Below are positions 1 to 9,678 of a DNA stretch of 25,963 nucleotides, piece after piece (position 1 is the first letter of the stretch; every line of letters begins with the position of its first letter). Made by a program: the position numbers and the translations under genes. Origin of the DNA: Gp7-AA6 sp036001245 (GTDB lineage: Bacteria > Acidobacteriota > Thermoanaerobaculia > UBA5066 > Gp7-AA6); assembly GCA_036001245.1 (NCBI GenBank), contig DASYUL010000001.1:1-25963 (forward strand), written 5' to 3'. The notes below the pieces were generated by a model that saw only the letters and a list, made by a program, of their open reading frames with translations, was not told the origin of the DNA and searched no databases.

Positions 1-453
1 GTAGACCCGGATGATCTGCTCGACGAGGTCCATCCCGATCGCGCCGACGTCATCGAGAGGACCCACCGCGGGCGCGACGTAGGCGACGTTCGACTTCGCC
101 GCGATCAGCGCCTGAGCCGCGGAGTAACAACCCGCAGCGCAGACCGCGATCTGGTCCTGCGCGAGGAGCCGCGCCACCCGCATCCCTTCGGGCTGCGCCG
201 GAAGCTGGACGACGACGTCCTTGCCGAGCTTCACGAGCTCGCGCGCTTCCTTGTACATGCCCTTGGCGTCGTTGGACGTCGGCTCGACGCAGACCGGGCC
301 ATCCGTGAGAGTGGACAGCTCTCGCGCCGCGCGCCGGTAGTCGACGCCCGCCTGCTCCGCGGCCGCCGCGGAGAGCCAGATGCCGTCGAGGAGCCCCCAC
401 TCGCGGACTCTTCTCGCCTCGTCGGCGACCGCGCTGTCGAGGAAAAACCGCAT
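1..453 (-). CDS. Transaldolase-family (FSA/TalC-like) protein, partial, probable pseudoenzyme
   Basis: The 3' end runs off the window, so only the first 151 residues are seen. The ATG at 453-451 opens with MRFFLDSA, matching the first beta strand and Asp6 of fructose-6-phosphate aldolase/transaldolase barrels. YSAAQALIAAK and VAYVAPAVGPLDDVGAIGMD match the family segments SAAQA..AxxAGAxYVxPxVGRxDD. The active site is not conserved. The usual TTNPS after the second strand reads WLSAA (residues 26-30). The Schiff-base lysine strand VVKVP reads VVQLP, giving Gln83. The Thr before YSAAQ is Ala. The gene follows gyrA on the same strand after about 90 bp of repeat-rich DNA. Fold assignment is fairly secure. 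Aldolase or transaldolase activity is unlikely by the classical mechanism, and the actual role is unknown. Confidence 0.8.
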   Translation of the reverse strand, partial: MRFFLDSAVADEARRVREWGLLDGIWLSAAAAEQAGVDYRRAARELSTLTDGPVCVEPTSNDAKGMYKEARELVKLGKDVVVQLPAQPEGMRVARLLAQDQIAVCAAGCYSAAQALIAAKSNVAYVAPAVGPLDDVGAIGMDLVEQIIRVY

Positions 454-473
454 GGGTGGCGGGGGATTCTATC

Positions 474-541
474 CGGGGACAGACCCCAATTTGTGTCCCC
501 GGCTACTCTTCTGGGTTGAGACCAAATCGGGGTCTGTCCCC
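474..541. repeat. GGGGACAGACCCC inverted-repeat element downstream of gyrA
   Basis: The arms CGGGGACAGACCCCAATTTG (475-494) and CAAATCGGGGTCTGTCCCCA (523-542) are inverted copies with few mismatches. A third TGTCCCC lies inside, at 494-500. The element overlaps the gyrA stop region: TGTCCCCGGCTACTCTTC (494-511) is repeated as TGTCCCCAGCTACTCTTC (535-552), and the second copy contains the gyrA stop. It is REP-like and could fold at the 3' end of gyrA mRNA. Similar cores occur in mnmE and after atpD. No transposase is encoded in the window. Confidence 0.7.
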
Positions 542-543
542 AG

Positions 544-3189
544 CTACTCTTCGTCGTCGAGGAAGGGCGTCTTCCCGCTGTCCTTGGACTTTGTCCCTTG
601 GACTTTGGACTCGGGCGCAGCCGGCACGGGCAGGCTCGCCTGCGGCTCCTCGTCGCCGTCCTCCGGCTCGGCGAGCTTCGCCACCGCGACGACCCGGTCA
701 CCCTCGTCGAGATCGATCAGCTTGACGCCCTGGGCAGCGCGGCCCGTCTCGCGGATGTCCTTCACTTTGATCCGGATCAACATCCCGCTCTCGGTGATCA
801 GCAGGAGCTGGTCGGCGTCGGTGACCGACTTGATGCCGGCGACCGGGCCGTTCTTGTCGGTCACCCGGATGTTGATGACGCCGGAGCCGCCGCGCCCCTG
901 GAACCGGTACTCGGAGGCTTCCGAGCGCTTGCCGTAGCCCTTCTCGGTGACCGTCAGGAGGTGCCCGTGCTCCTCGACGACGTCCATCTCGACGACGTAG
1001 TCGGAATCCTTCTTCAGGGCGATGCCCCAGACGCCCGTGGTGTCACGGCCGGTCGGCCGCACGTCGCTCTCGGCGAACCGGATGCCCTGGCCGAGGTGCG
1101 TCCCGATGAAGATCTGGCGGCTTCCGTCGGTGACGCGCACCGACAGGAGCTCGTCGCCCCCCTCGATGTTGATCGCGATGATCCCGCCCGAGCGGACGTT
1201 CGAATACGCGGAGAGCGCGGTCTTCTTCACGAGGCCCTGCTTGGTCGCGAACACGAGGAAGCGGTCCTCGGGGAAGTCCTTCGTCGACTCCAGCGCGACG
1301 ACCCGCTCGTTGGGATCGAGGTTCAGGAGGTTCACGATCGCCTTGCCGCGCGTTGCGGGGCCGAGCTGCGGGACCTCGTAGACCTTGATCCAGTGCATCC
1401 GCCCCTTCGACGTGAACGCGAGGATGTAAGCGTGCGTCGACGCGACGAAGAGGTGCTCGACGACGTCCTCCTCTTTCGTCGTGGCGCCGATGCGCCCCTT
1501 GCCGCCGCGGCGCTGCGCGCGGTAGAGCGACAGGGGAGAGCGCTTGATGTAGCCGCCGCGCGAGACTGTGATCACCATGTCCTCTTCGACGATCAGGTCC
1601 TCGATGTCGATGTCGGACGCCTCGGCGACGATCTCCGTGCGGCGCTCGTCGCCGAAGAGCTTCTTCGCCTCCTGGAGCTCGTCGACGATGATGTCGAGGA
1701 CGAGCTTCTCCGAGCCCAGGATCTCGCGCAGCTTCACGATGAGTGCGAGCACTTCGACGAACTCGGCGACGATCTTTTCGCGCTCGAGCCCGGTCAGCCG
1801 CTGCAGGCGCATCTCGAGGATCGCCTGCGCCTGGATCTCGTCGAGTGAGACGACGTCCTCGACCTTCTTCCCCTTCGCGGGGGTGTCGCCGAGCTTGACG
1901 CCCGTGAACTTCTCCAGGCCGGCGCGGGTCATCGAGACTTCCGAGATCAACCGCTCCTTCGCTTCCTTCGGATCCTTCGATCCCCGGATGATCTTGATGA
2001 CCTGCTCGATGTTCGCGAGAGCGAGCGCGAGGCCCCGCAGGAGGTGGGCGCGCTCCTCCGCTTTCTTCAGGTCGAACTGCGTGCGCCGGATGACGACCGA
2101 CTTGCGGTGATCGATGAAGTGCCGCAGCAGGTCGGTGAGCGGCAGGATCTTCGGCTGGTTCTCGACGATCGCGAGGAAGATGATTCCGAACGTCGACTGC
2201 ATCGGGGTGAGCGCGTACAGCTGGTTCAGGACGACCTGCGCGTTCTCGCCGCGCTTCAGCTCCACGACGACCCGGATTCCCTCGCGGCTGGTCTCGTCGC
2301 GCAGATCGGCGATCCCCTCGATCTTCTTGTCGTTGACGAGCTCCGCGATCCGTTCCACGAGCTTTGCCTTGTTGACCTGGTAGGGGATCTCGGTGACGAC
2401 GATCGACTCCTTCTCGCCGCGCGCCGCCTTCTCGATCACCGCCCGGGCGCGCACCTGTACGATCCCGCGGCCGGTCTTGTACGCGTCGCGGATTCCCTGC
2501 GCGCCGTGGATGAAGGCCGCGGTGGGGAAGTCGGGGCCGGGAAGCTTGCGCATCAGCTGGGCGAGCGTGGCGTCGGGGCGGCGAATCATCTCGATCGTCG
2601 CGTCCACGACCTCGCCCAGGTTGTGGGGCGGGATGTTCGTCGCCATGCCGACCGCGATCCCCGAGGAGCCGTTGACGAGCAGGTTCGGGAACTTGCAGGG
2701 GAGGACCGTCGGCTCCTTCAGCGACGCATCGTAGTTGGGAACCCAGTCGACGGTTTCCTTGTCGATGTCGTCGCCGATCAGCTCCGCCGCGAGCCGGGTG
2801 AGCCGGATCTCGGTGTAACGCATCGCCGCGGCGTTGTCCCCGTCGATCGAGCCGAAGTTCCCCTGTCCGTCGACGAGCGGATAGCGCATCGAGAAGTCCT
2901 GCGCCATCCGGACGATCGTGTCGTAGACGGCGTCGGGGTTGTGGGGGTGGTACTTGCCCAGGACGTCTCCGACGATGCGCGCGGACTTCTTGTAGGGGCG
3001 GTTGTGAAAGTTCCCCTGCTCCCACATCGCGTAAAGCGAGCGGCGGTGCACGGGCTTCAGGCCGTCGCGCACGTCGGGGAGCGCGCGGCCGATGATGACC
3101 GACATCGCGTAGTCGAGGTAGGACCTGCGGACCTCCTCCTCGATCGTGACGGGGACGCGTTCTTCGGGAGTCAGGAGATTGGAGCTCAT
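544..3189 (-). CDS. gyrA: DNA gyrase subunit A
   Basis: The 881-residue breakage-reunion subunit of the A2B2 gyrase introduces negative supercoils. The ATG at 3189 gives an N-terminus followed by LDYAMSVIIGRALPDVRDGL. The catalytic tyrosine is Tyr125 in AAAMRYTEIRL. The GyrA box QRRGGKG at about 559-565 and the following beta-pinwheel repeats mark true GyrA rather than ParC. Length is close to E. coli (875). Two oddities are visible. The quinolone-site motif reads HPHNPDAVYD (81-90) instead of HPHGDSAVYD. The tail, about residues 859-871 before the acidic end DDEE, is encoded by a heptamer repeat. The gene lies 96 bp downstream of gyrB with a palindromic repeat between, so the two are probably cotranscribed. 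Confidence 0.97.
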   Translation of the reverse strand: MSSNLLTPEERVPVTIEEEVRRSYLDYAMSVIIGRALPDVRDGLKPVHRRSLYAMWEQGNFHNRPYKKSARIVGDVLGKYHPHNPDAVYDTIVRMAQDFSMRYPLVDGQGNFGSIDGDNAAAMRYTEIRLTRLAAELIGDDIDKETVDWVPNYDASLKEPTVLPCKFPNLLVNGSSGIAVGMATNIPPHNLGEVVDATIEMIRRPDATLAQLMRKLPGPDFPTAAFIHGAQGIRDAYKTGRGIVQVRARAVIEKAARGEKESIVVTEIPYQVNKAKLVERIAELVNDKKIEGIADLRDETSREGIRVVVELKRGENAQVVLNQLYALTPMQSTFGIIFLAIVENQPKILPLTDLLRHFIDHRKSVVIRRTQFDLKKAEERAHLLRGLALALANIEQVIKIIRGSKDPKEAKERLISEVSMTRAGLEKFTGVKLGDTPAKGKKVEDVVSLDEIQAQAILEMRLQRLTGLEREKIVAEFVEVLALIVKLREILGSEKLVLDIIVDELQEAKKLFGDERRTEIVAEASDIDIEDLIVEEDMVITVSRGGYIKRSPLSLYRAQRRGGKGRIGATTKEEDVVEHLFVASTHAYILAFTSKGRMHWIKVYEVPQLGPATRGKAIVNLLNLDPNERVVALESTKDFPEDRFLVFATKQGLVKKTALSAYSNVRSGGIIAINIEGGDELLSVRVTDGSRQIFIGTHLGQGIRFAESDVRPTGRDTTGVWGIALKKDSDYVVEMDVVEEHGHLLTVTEKGYGKRSEASEYRFQGRGGSGVINIRVTDKNGPVAGIKSVTDADQLLLITESGMLIRIKVKDIRETGRAAQGVKLIDLDEGDRVVAVAKLAEPEDGDEEPQASLPVPAAPESKVQGTKSKDSGKTPFLDDEE
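583..610. repeat. Heptamer-phased repeat inside the gyrA 3' end
   Basis: Four consecutive 7-mers, CTTGGAC, TTTGTCC, CTTGGAC and TTTGGAC, lie end to end. They are translated on the minus strand as part of the GyrA tail (around SKVQGTKSKD). The same heptamer theme recurs at 19169-19267 and 22553-22580. Confidence 0.7.
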
Positions 3190-3201
3190 CTACTTTCGTT
3201 T

Positions 3202-3277
3202 GTCATTCCGAGGGCCGCAGGCCCGAGAAATCTGACGGCTCAATCGCTTCCAGATCCCTCGCTTCGCTCGGGATGAC
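3202..3277. repeat. GTCATTCCGAG palindromic element between gyrB and gyrA
   Basis: The ends GTCATTCCGAG (3202-3212) and CTCGGGATGAC (3267-3277) are inverted copies with one mismatch. Each end can also form its own hairpin: CGAGGGCCGCAGGCCCGAG on the left and CCCTCGCTTCGCTCGGG on the right. It resembles the GTCATTCCGAGCGAAGCGAG-type dispersed repeats of many environmental bacterial genomes (from memory). It fills most of the gyrB-gyrA gap and would be transcribed in the gyrBA mRNA. Confidence 0.7.
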
Positions 3278-3285
3278 CCTTCGGG

Positions 3286-3288
<3 letters not shown>
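3274..3288 (-). other. Hairpin spanning the gyrB stop codon
   Basis: TGACCCTTCGGGTCA is a perfect 6-bp stem with a TTC loop, and it contains the gyrB TGA on the minus strand. It abuts the palindromic element. There is no T-tract, so a terminator role is doubtful; mRNA end protection or REP-type structure is equally possible. Confidence 0.45.
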
Positions 3289-5702
<2,414 letters not shown>

Positions 5703-5706
<4 letters not shown>

Positions 5707-6821
5707 GTTCCTTTTGAGACTCCCGCGACGGCGCGCACGCCGTCGTCGACGCTCCGGCCCCCGCTCATTCGGAGGACGGTCGCTGCCAGCCCGCGGAATC
5801 GCTCCGCATCCGACGCCGACGTCAGAACGACGGTCGTCGCTTCCGGCAGGCCCGAGAGAAAGCTTTCGAGCGAGCGCTCCGAGAGTCCCGCGTCGAAGTC
5901 GTCCACTCCGAAGAGCGGCGCCTCCCCCGCGGCGTCCTTGACGATCCGCCACTCGGCGAGCTTTGCCAGCGTCACAAGGCGGTGGACCTCGCCCGCCGAC
6001 GCCCGGCCTTCGAGCGGCCGGCCCGCCCGGGTCCAGGTCAGGTCATCGCGGTGCGGTCCGGCCAGCGACCGGCCCCTCGCACGCTCGACCGGAAGGAGTT
6101 TTTTCAGTGTCGCAAACAGATCTAAATGCTCTCCGCATGAATAACTTAGGGCGACTTCCGAGTATTCCTTCCCGGCCGCTTTGATGAGGCTCGAAAAGGC
6201 CTCCTGCCAGACGTCCAAAACGGCCCTCCGGTGGCGCCGGACGGCCTCTCCCGCGACGGCCAGCTCCTCGGTCCACGCGCCGAGCTCGAGAGCGGCGTCC
6301 GAGGCCGCATCCCGGCCCTCGCGGAGGGCGTTCAAGAGCGCATTCCGCTCCCTGAGCACCCGTTCGTAGGCGACGAGATCGGCGCCCGCCGCCGGCCGCC
6401 AGCTGAGCACGAGGCGGTCCACGAACCGCCGCCGCTCCTCGGGCGGACCCGTCAGGATCGCCCGGTGTTCCGGCGCCAGGAAGACGGCCGGAGCGAGGCC
6501 CGACGCCTCGCGAAACGAGATTTCCTTGCCCGCGCGGCGGAACCGCCGGCCGACGCCCGCCGCCCACTCGACCGAGAGCTCCTCCGTGGCGAACCCGCGC
6601 CGGAGCGTCCCTTCGACGGCGAAGCTCTCCCCGTCCGCCGCCATCTCCGGCGGCTTCGCCCGGCGGAACGACCGCTGCCCGCAAAGGAGCGCGACCGCCT
6701 CGAGGAGATTCGTCTTCCCCTGTCCGTTCTCGCCCACGACGAGGTTGACGCCGGGTCCGAAAGAGACGGCGTCGGCGGAGAGATTGCGGAAGCCCCGGGG
6801 GGTCAGCTCGAGGAGGCGCAA
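5703..6821 (-). CDS. recF: DNA replication and repair protein RecF
   Basis: The 372-residue SMC-like ATPase loads RecA at gaps with RecO and RecR. Walker A is GENGQGKT at 30-37, followed by NLLEAVALLCGQRSFR. The signature region is ASAGEVHRLVTLAKLAEW and the Walker B/D-loop region is FGVDDFDAGLS. These are somewhat divergent from the common SxGQxR and LLDDxxSELD forms, but the full architecture is present. The start is TTG at 6821; I found no in-frame ATG or GTG between the dnaN stop and this codon, and it places MRLLELTPRGFRNL at the usual N-terminus. The stop overlaps the gyrB ATG by 4 bp. It follows dnaN by 33 bp, so dnaN-recF-gyrB-gyrA is probably one transcription unit. Confidence 0.94.
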
Positions 6822-6854
6822 CGTGTCATCCGAGGCAACGGTTGCCGATCCCCA

Positions 6855-7967
6855 CTACAGCCGCATCGGCATCACGACGTAGAGGTAGCGCGACGCGCCC
6901 TCGATCCCTCCGTCGGGGTGGCAGACACACTGTGTGTTCTCGTCCTTCAACTCGAGGCGCACGCTTTCGGTTTCCGCCTCGTCGAGAAAGTCGAGGAGGT
7001 ACTGGGCGTTCAAGCCGATCGAAATCGGCTCGCCGTCGTAGCGGACGTCGAGGGATTCGTTTCCTTCTCCGAGCTCCTGGCTCGCGGACGTGACCGTCAG
7101 GAGATCTTTCTCGAACGACAGACGCACCCCCCGCGCGCGTTCGGGCGAGAAGAGCGCGACGCGCCGGATCGCGGCCTGAGTCGCGACGCGCGGCACGACG
7201 GCGATCTTGTCGTTTCCCTTTCCGAGGATCTTTTCGTAATCGGGGAAGTTGACGTCCAGGAGGCGCGCGATCAGCTGGCGGTTTCCCACGCGAAAAAGGA
7301 GGTGGTTCTCGGAGTGCTTGATCTCGAGCTCGCCGTCTTCGCCGGCGTCCATCTTCAGGATTTCCGAAAGCGCTTTCTTCGGAATGAGAACGTTGGGGAG
7401 GGCGCCTTTCGCGTTCTCCTTGCCGAAGTTGACGAGCGCCAGGCGATGTCCGTCGGTCGCGACGAGCTCGAACTCTTTTCCCTTGTCCTTGACGAGCGCG
7501 CCCATCAGCTGGAAGCGTGTCTCCTCCGCCGATACGGCATACAACACCTTACGGGTCAATCGTTTCCAGAGCTCGAGCGGGAACGTCATGCCGCCCTTGC
7601 CCTCGACTTTCGGGACCGTCGGATAGTCCTCGGCGGGCTGCGCGACCAGGCGGAAGCTCGAACGCTCGCATGTCACGCCGAGATAGTGGTTCTCCATCAG
7701 TTTCAGGCGCACGTCGGCTTCCGGCAAGTTGCGAATCAGGTCGAAGAGTTTCCTCGCCGGAACCGTCACGCTCCCCGGCCGCGAGACACGCGCTTCCGCC
7801 TGGGAGAGAAGCGTGAGGTCGAGATCGGTCGACGTCAGATCGAGGTGACCGTCGGAGGCTCTGAGCAGAATGTTGGAGAGAATCGGAATGGTGTTCTTCC
7901 GCTCGACGACGCCCTGCATGAGCGCAAGTTCATTCAGAAAATCGCCCCGTCTGAGCGTCAATTCCAT
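6855..7967 (-). CDS. dnaN: DNA polymerase III sliding clamp (beta subunit)
   Basis: The 370-residue beta clamp forms a dimeric ring tethering replicative polymerase to DNA. The ATG at 7967 gives MELTLRRGDFLNELALMQGVVERKNTIPILSNILL, the usual first clamp domain. An 18-residue upstream extension is possible but lacks family similarity. GGAGGTGG upstream supplies a ribosome-binding site. Other landmarks are the central FELVATDGHRLALV and the C-terminal YLYVVMPMRL, which contributes to the clamp's partner-binding pocket in this family. Length fits the family (about 366-380). A hairpin terminator after dnaA suggests dnaN has its own promoter in 7968-8184, though I could not identify a convincing one. 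Confidence 0.97.
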   Translation of the reverse strand: MELTLRRGDFLNELALMQGVVERKNTIPILSNILLRASDGHLDLTSTDLDLTLLSQAEARVSRPGSVTVPARKLFDLIRNLPEADVRLKLMENHYLGVTCERSSFRLVAQPAEDYPTVPKVEGKGGMTFPLELWKRLTRKVLYAVSAEETRFQLMGALVKDKGKEFELVATDGHRLALVNFGKENAKGALPNVLIPKKALSEILKMDAGEDGELEIKHSENHLLFRVGNRQLIARLLDVNFPDYEKILGKGNDKIAVVPRVATQAAIRRVALFSPERARGVRLSFEKDLLTVTSASQELGEGNESLDVRYDGEPISIGLNAQYLLDFLDEAETESVRLELKDENTQCVCHPDGGIEGASRYLYVVMPMRL

Positions 7968-8086
7968 TGGAGAATCCACCTCCGAATTGAAGAAAAAGTC
8001 TATCACATCTAGTTGTCTCAATAGGACTGTGGAGGACCGCCGCGACCGCAGAAAAAGTCAGCAAAAACGGGCCTGAAATCATCGTC

Positions 8087-8113
8087 GCGTCTCTGCGTGT
8101 CTTTGCGTCTCGG
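8087..8113. repeat. Short GACGCAAAGACACGCAGAGACGC-type repeat
   Basis: The plus strand reads GCGTCTCTGCGTGT then CTTTGCGTCTCGG, a near-tandem of GCGTCT and TGCGT units. It resembles short periodic repeats (CTCTGCGTCTTTGCGT style) scattered in intergenic DNA of many environmental bacteria (from memory). Only one copy was noticed in this window. Confidence 0.4.
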
Positions 8114-8160
8114 AGCGGAAAGATCTCTTGTCAGCGCGCGCGAGATCGGTGCGCGGTGGG

Positions 8161-8184
8161 TGTGGAAAATCGGGAAGTGGAAAA
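8161..8184. promoter_or_regulatory. DnaA-box-like pair downstream of dnaA
   Basis: TGTGGAAAA (8161-8169; complement TTTTCCACA) and AGTGGAAAA (8176-8184; complement TTTTCCACT) share one orientation with a 6-bp spacer. TTTTCCACA differs from the consensus TTATCCACA at one position. A weaker TGTGGAGGA lies at 8028-8036. The second box overlaps the T-tract of the dnaA terminator. Confidence 0.5.
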
Positions 8185-8204
8185 CGCGCGAGAGAGCTCG
8201 CGCG
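8181..8204 (-). terminator. Intrinsic terminator after dnaA
   Basis: On the minus strand, two bases after the dnaA stop, CGCGCGAG pairs with CTCGCGCG (8-bp GC-rich stem, 4-nt loop) and is followed immediately by TTTT. The T-tract is short, but this is the best terminator-like hairpin I saw in the window. Confidence 0.6.
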
Positions 8205-8206
8205 GA

Positions 8207-9517
8207 TCAGCGGTAGGGCTGCTGAAAGCCCTCGACGACTTTGCGGAAATCCGGATCGTCCTCGATCATCTTTTCGATCTTTTCGACCGAGTGCATGACG
8301 GTCGAATGGTGCTTGTCGTTGAACAGGCGCCCGATCTCCGGATAGGAGAGGCCCGTCAGGCGACGGCAGAGAAACATCGCGACCTGGCGGGGGAACGCGA
8401 TGGGCTTGGCGTTCGATTTCGCCTTCAAATCCGACACCCGCAGGCCGTAGTGGGACGCGACCGTTTTCAGGATTTCCGAGGGAATTGCCCGGTTTTCCTC
8501 GTGCCCGAGGATCTCTCGGAGGGTTTCTTTCGCGAGCTCGACGGAGACGGGCTTTCCGGTGAGCGAGGAAAACGCGATCACCCGGTTGAGTCTCCCCTCG
8601 AGCTCGCGGATGTTCGACTTGACCGTTCCCGCAATGAAGAGAGAAACGTCGTTGGGGATCTCCGCCTTCTCCGCGGCCGCCTTCTTCCGGATGATCGCGA
8701 CCTTCATCTCCAGGTCCGGCGGCTGGATGTCGGCGATCAGCCCCCACTCGAAGCGCGAGCGGAGGCGCTCTTCGAGAGTCGGAATCTCCTTCGGAAGAGC
8801 GTCGGACGTGACGACGATCTGCTTTTGCGCGTCGTGAAGCGCGTTGAAGGTATGGAAGAACTCTTCCTGTGTCGAGTCCTTCCCCGCAATGAACTGCACG
8901 TCGTCCATGAGCAGAACGTCGAGCTCCCGGTAGCGGCTCTTGAACTCGTGCATCTTCTCGAAGCGCAGCGCATTGATGAGCTCGTTCAGGAAACGCTCCG
9001 CCGAGAGATACATCACCTTTGCGCCCGGCGCGCGCCGAACGACCTCATGCGCGATGGCGTGCATGAGGTGGGTCTTGCCGAGCCCGACGCCACCGTACAG
9101 AAAGAGCGGGTTATAGGAGCGCGACGGCGACTCGGCGACCGCGCGGGCCGCGGCGTGCGCGAACTGATTCGAAGATCCGACGACGAACGTCTCGAAGGTG
9201 AAGCGAGGGTTCAGAACGAGGCCGCGCGGCGGACCCACGACGGGGGCCGGAGGGATCGAAACCTCGACGGCGACCGGGAGAAACCGGATCGCCAGGCCCG
9301 GAAACCCGGCGGCCGCGGCTTCCTGGGCGAGAAGGGCGCCGTGGCGGGAGCCAATCCACTCCGCGAAGACGGGACTCGGCACCGCGACGGTCAAAGCGCC
9401 GGCCTCGCCGCGGCGGTCGAAGGAGACCTGGCGGGTGGGCGCGAACCAGGTCTTCAACTCCTTGGGGTCGAGCTTCCCCTCCAGATTCCGCACGATGGAG
9501 GACCAGATCTCGCTCAC
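8207..9517 (-). CDS. dnaA: Chromosomal replication initiator DnaA
   Basis: The 436-residue AAA+ initiator melts oriC and loads the helicase. The start is GTG at 9517 with GAGGG seven bases upstream. Domain I is about 1-85 (MSEIWSSIVRNLEGKLDPKELKTWF). The domain II linker is short (about 86-103). The AAA+ core has NPLFLYGGVGLGKTHL with Walker A at 142-149 and Walker B LLMDD at 202-206. Domain IV has KPIAFPRQVAMFLCRRLTG followed by the DNA-recognition motif DKHHSTVMHS (401-410), a variant of GRDHTTVLHA. The gene is transcribed away from the dnaA-rpmH gap, where DnaA-box-like sites could support autoregulation. A TATACT at 9602-9597 on the minus strand is a possible -10, without a good -35. Confidence 0.97.
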   Translation of the reverse strand: MSEIWSSIVRNLEGKLDPKELKTWFAPTRQVSFDRRGEAGALTVAVPSPVFAEWIGSRHGALLAQEAAAAGFPGLAIRFLPVAVEVSIPPAPVVGPPRGLVLNPRFTFETFVVGSSNQFAHAAARAVAESPSRSYNPLFLYGGVGLGKTHLMHAIAHEVVRRAPGAKVMYLSAERFLNELINALRFEKMHEFKSRYRELDVLLMDDVQFIAGKDSTQEEFFHTFNALHDAQKQIVVTSDALPKEIPTLEERLRSRFEWGLIADIQPPDLEMKVAIIRKKAAAEKAEIPNDVSLFIAGTVKSNIRELEGRLNRVIAFSSLTGKPVSVELAKETLREILGHEENRAIPSEILKTVASHYGLRVSDLKAKSNAKPIAFPRQVAMFLCRRLTGLSYPEIGRLFNDKHHSTVMHSVEKIEKMIEDDPDFRKVVEGFQQPYR

Positions 9518-9530
9518 GCTCAGACCCTCG

Positions 9531-9562
9531 TTTTCCGCAAGATTTTCCGCAGCTGTGGAAAG
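9531..9562. promoter_or_regulatory. DnaA-box-like cluster in the dnaA-rpmH gap (candidate oriC)
   Basis: Two direct copies of TTTTCCGCA (9531-9539 and 9543-9551) and an inverted CTTTCCACA (9554-9562 as TGTGGAAAG) lie within 32 bp. They resemble DnaA boxes (TTATCCACA/TTTTCCACA). The cluster is immediately upstream of dnaA at the point where gene direction switches, the usual site of a bacterial origin or of dnaA autoregulation. The TTTTCCGCA forms deviate from consensus, so affinity is uncertain. Confidence 0.55.
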
Positions 9563-9637
9563 CCCCCCGAGCCGGCCGAGCCTTGGAAGGCGGGGGAGTA
9601 TACAGGATGGAAATGGCCCGGATTTTCGGCCCGGAGG

Positions 9638-9666
9638 TTGACTTCCCGCGCTCCCGCACCTAGGAT
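9638..9666 (+). promoter_or_regulatory. Candidate sigma70-type promoter for rpmH
   Basis: A -35 TTGACT (9638-9643) and a -10 TAGGAT (9661-9666) are separated by exactly 17 bp. The expected transcription start, about 9672-9674, is only some 6 bases before the rpmH ATG, implying a very short or absent leader. No other hexamer pair in the gap was as good. Confidence 0.5.
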
Positions 9667-9678
9667 GCGCCGTTTCTT

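Larger units (their letters stand above)
7968..8206. other. dnaN-dnaA intergenic region, possible origin component
   Basis: This 239-bp gap holds an AT-richer stretch (about 7980-8030), a GACGC-type short repeat (8087-8113), DnaA-box-like 9-mers (8161-8184) and a terminator hairpin for dnaA (8181-8204). No small ORF with a good start was seen. Gene divergence does not occur here, since both flanking genes are on the minus strand. It could be one part of a bipartite origin. Confidence 0.5.

Noticed and set aside
401..937. Plus-strand ORFs around the gyrA 3' end (380-937, 456-725)
   Set aside because: They are antisense to gyrA and pass through the repeat element; no motif or ribosome-binding support.
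5707..5952. N-terminal extension of gyrB to 5952
   Set aside because: It overlaps conserved recF coding sequence; the ATG at 5706 gives the normal GyrB N-terminus and an ATGA overlap.
7968..8021. 18-residue N-terminal extension of DnaN
   Set aside because: Clamp homology starts at MELTLRRGDF, with GGAGG upstream of that ATG.
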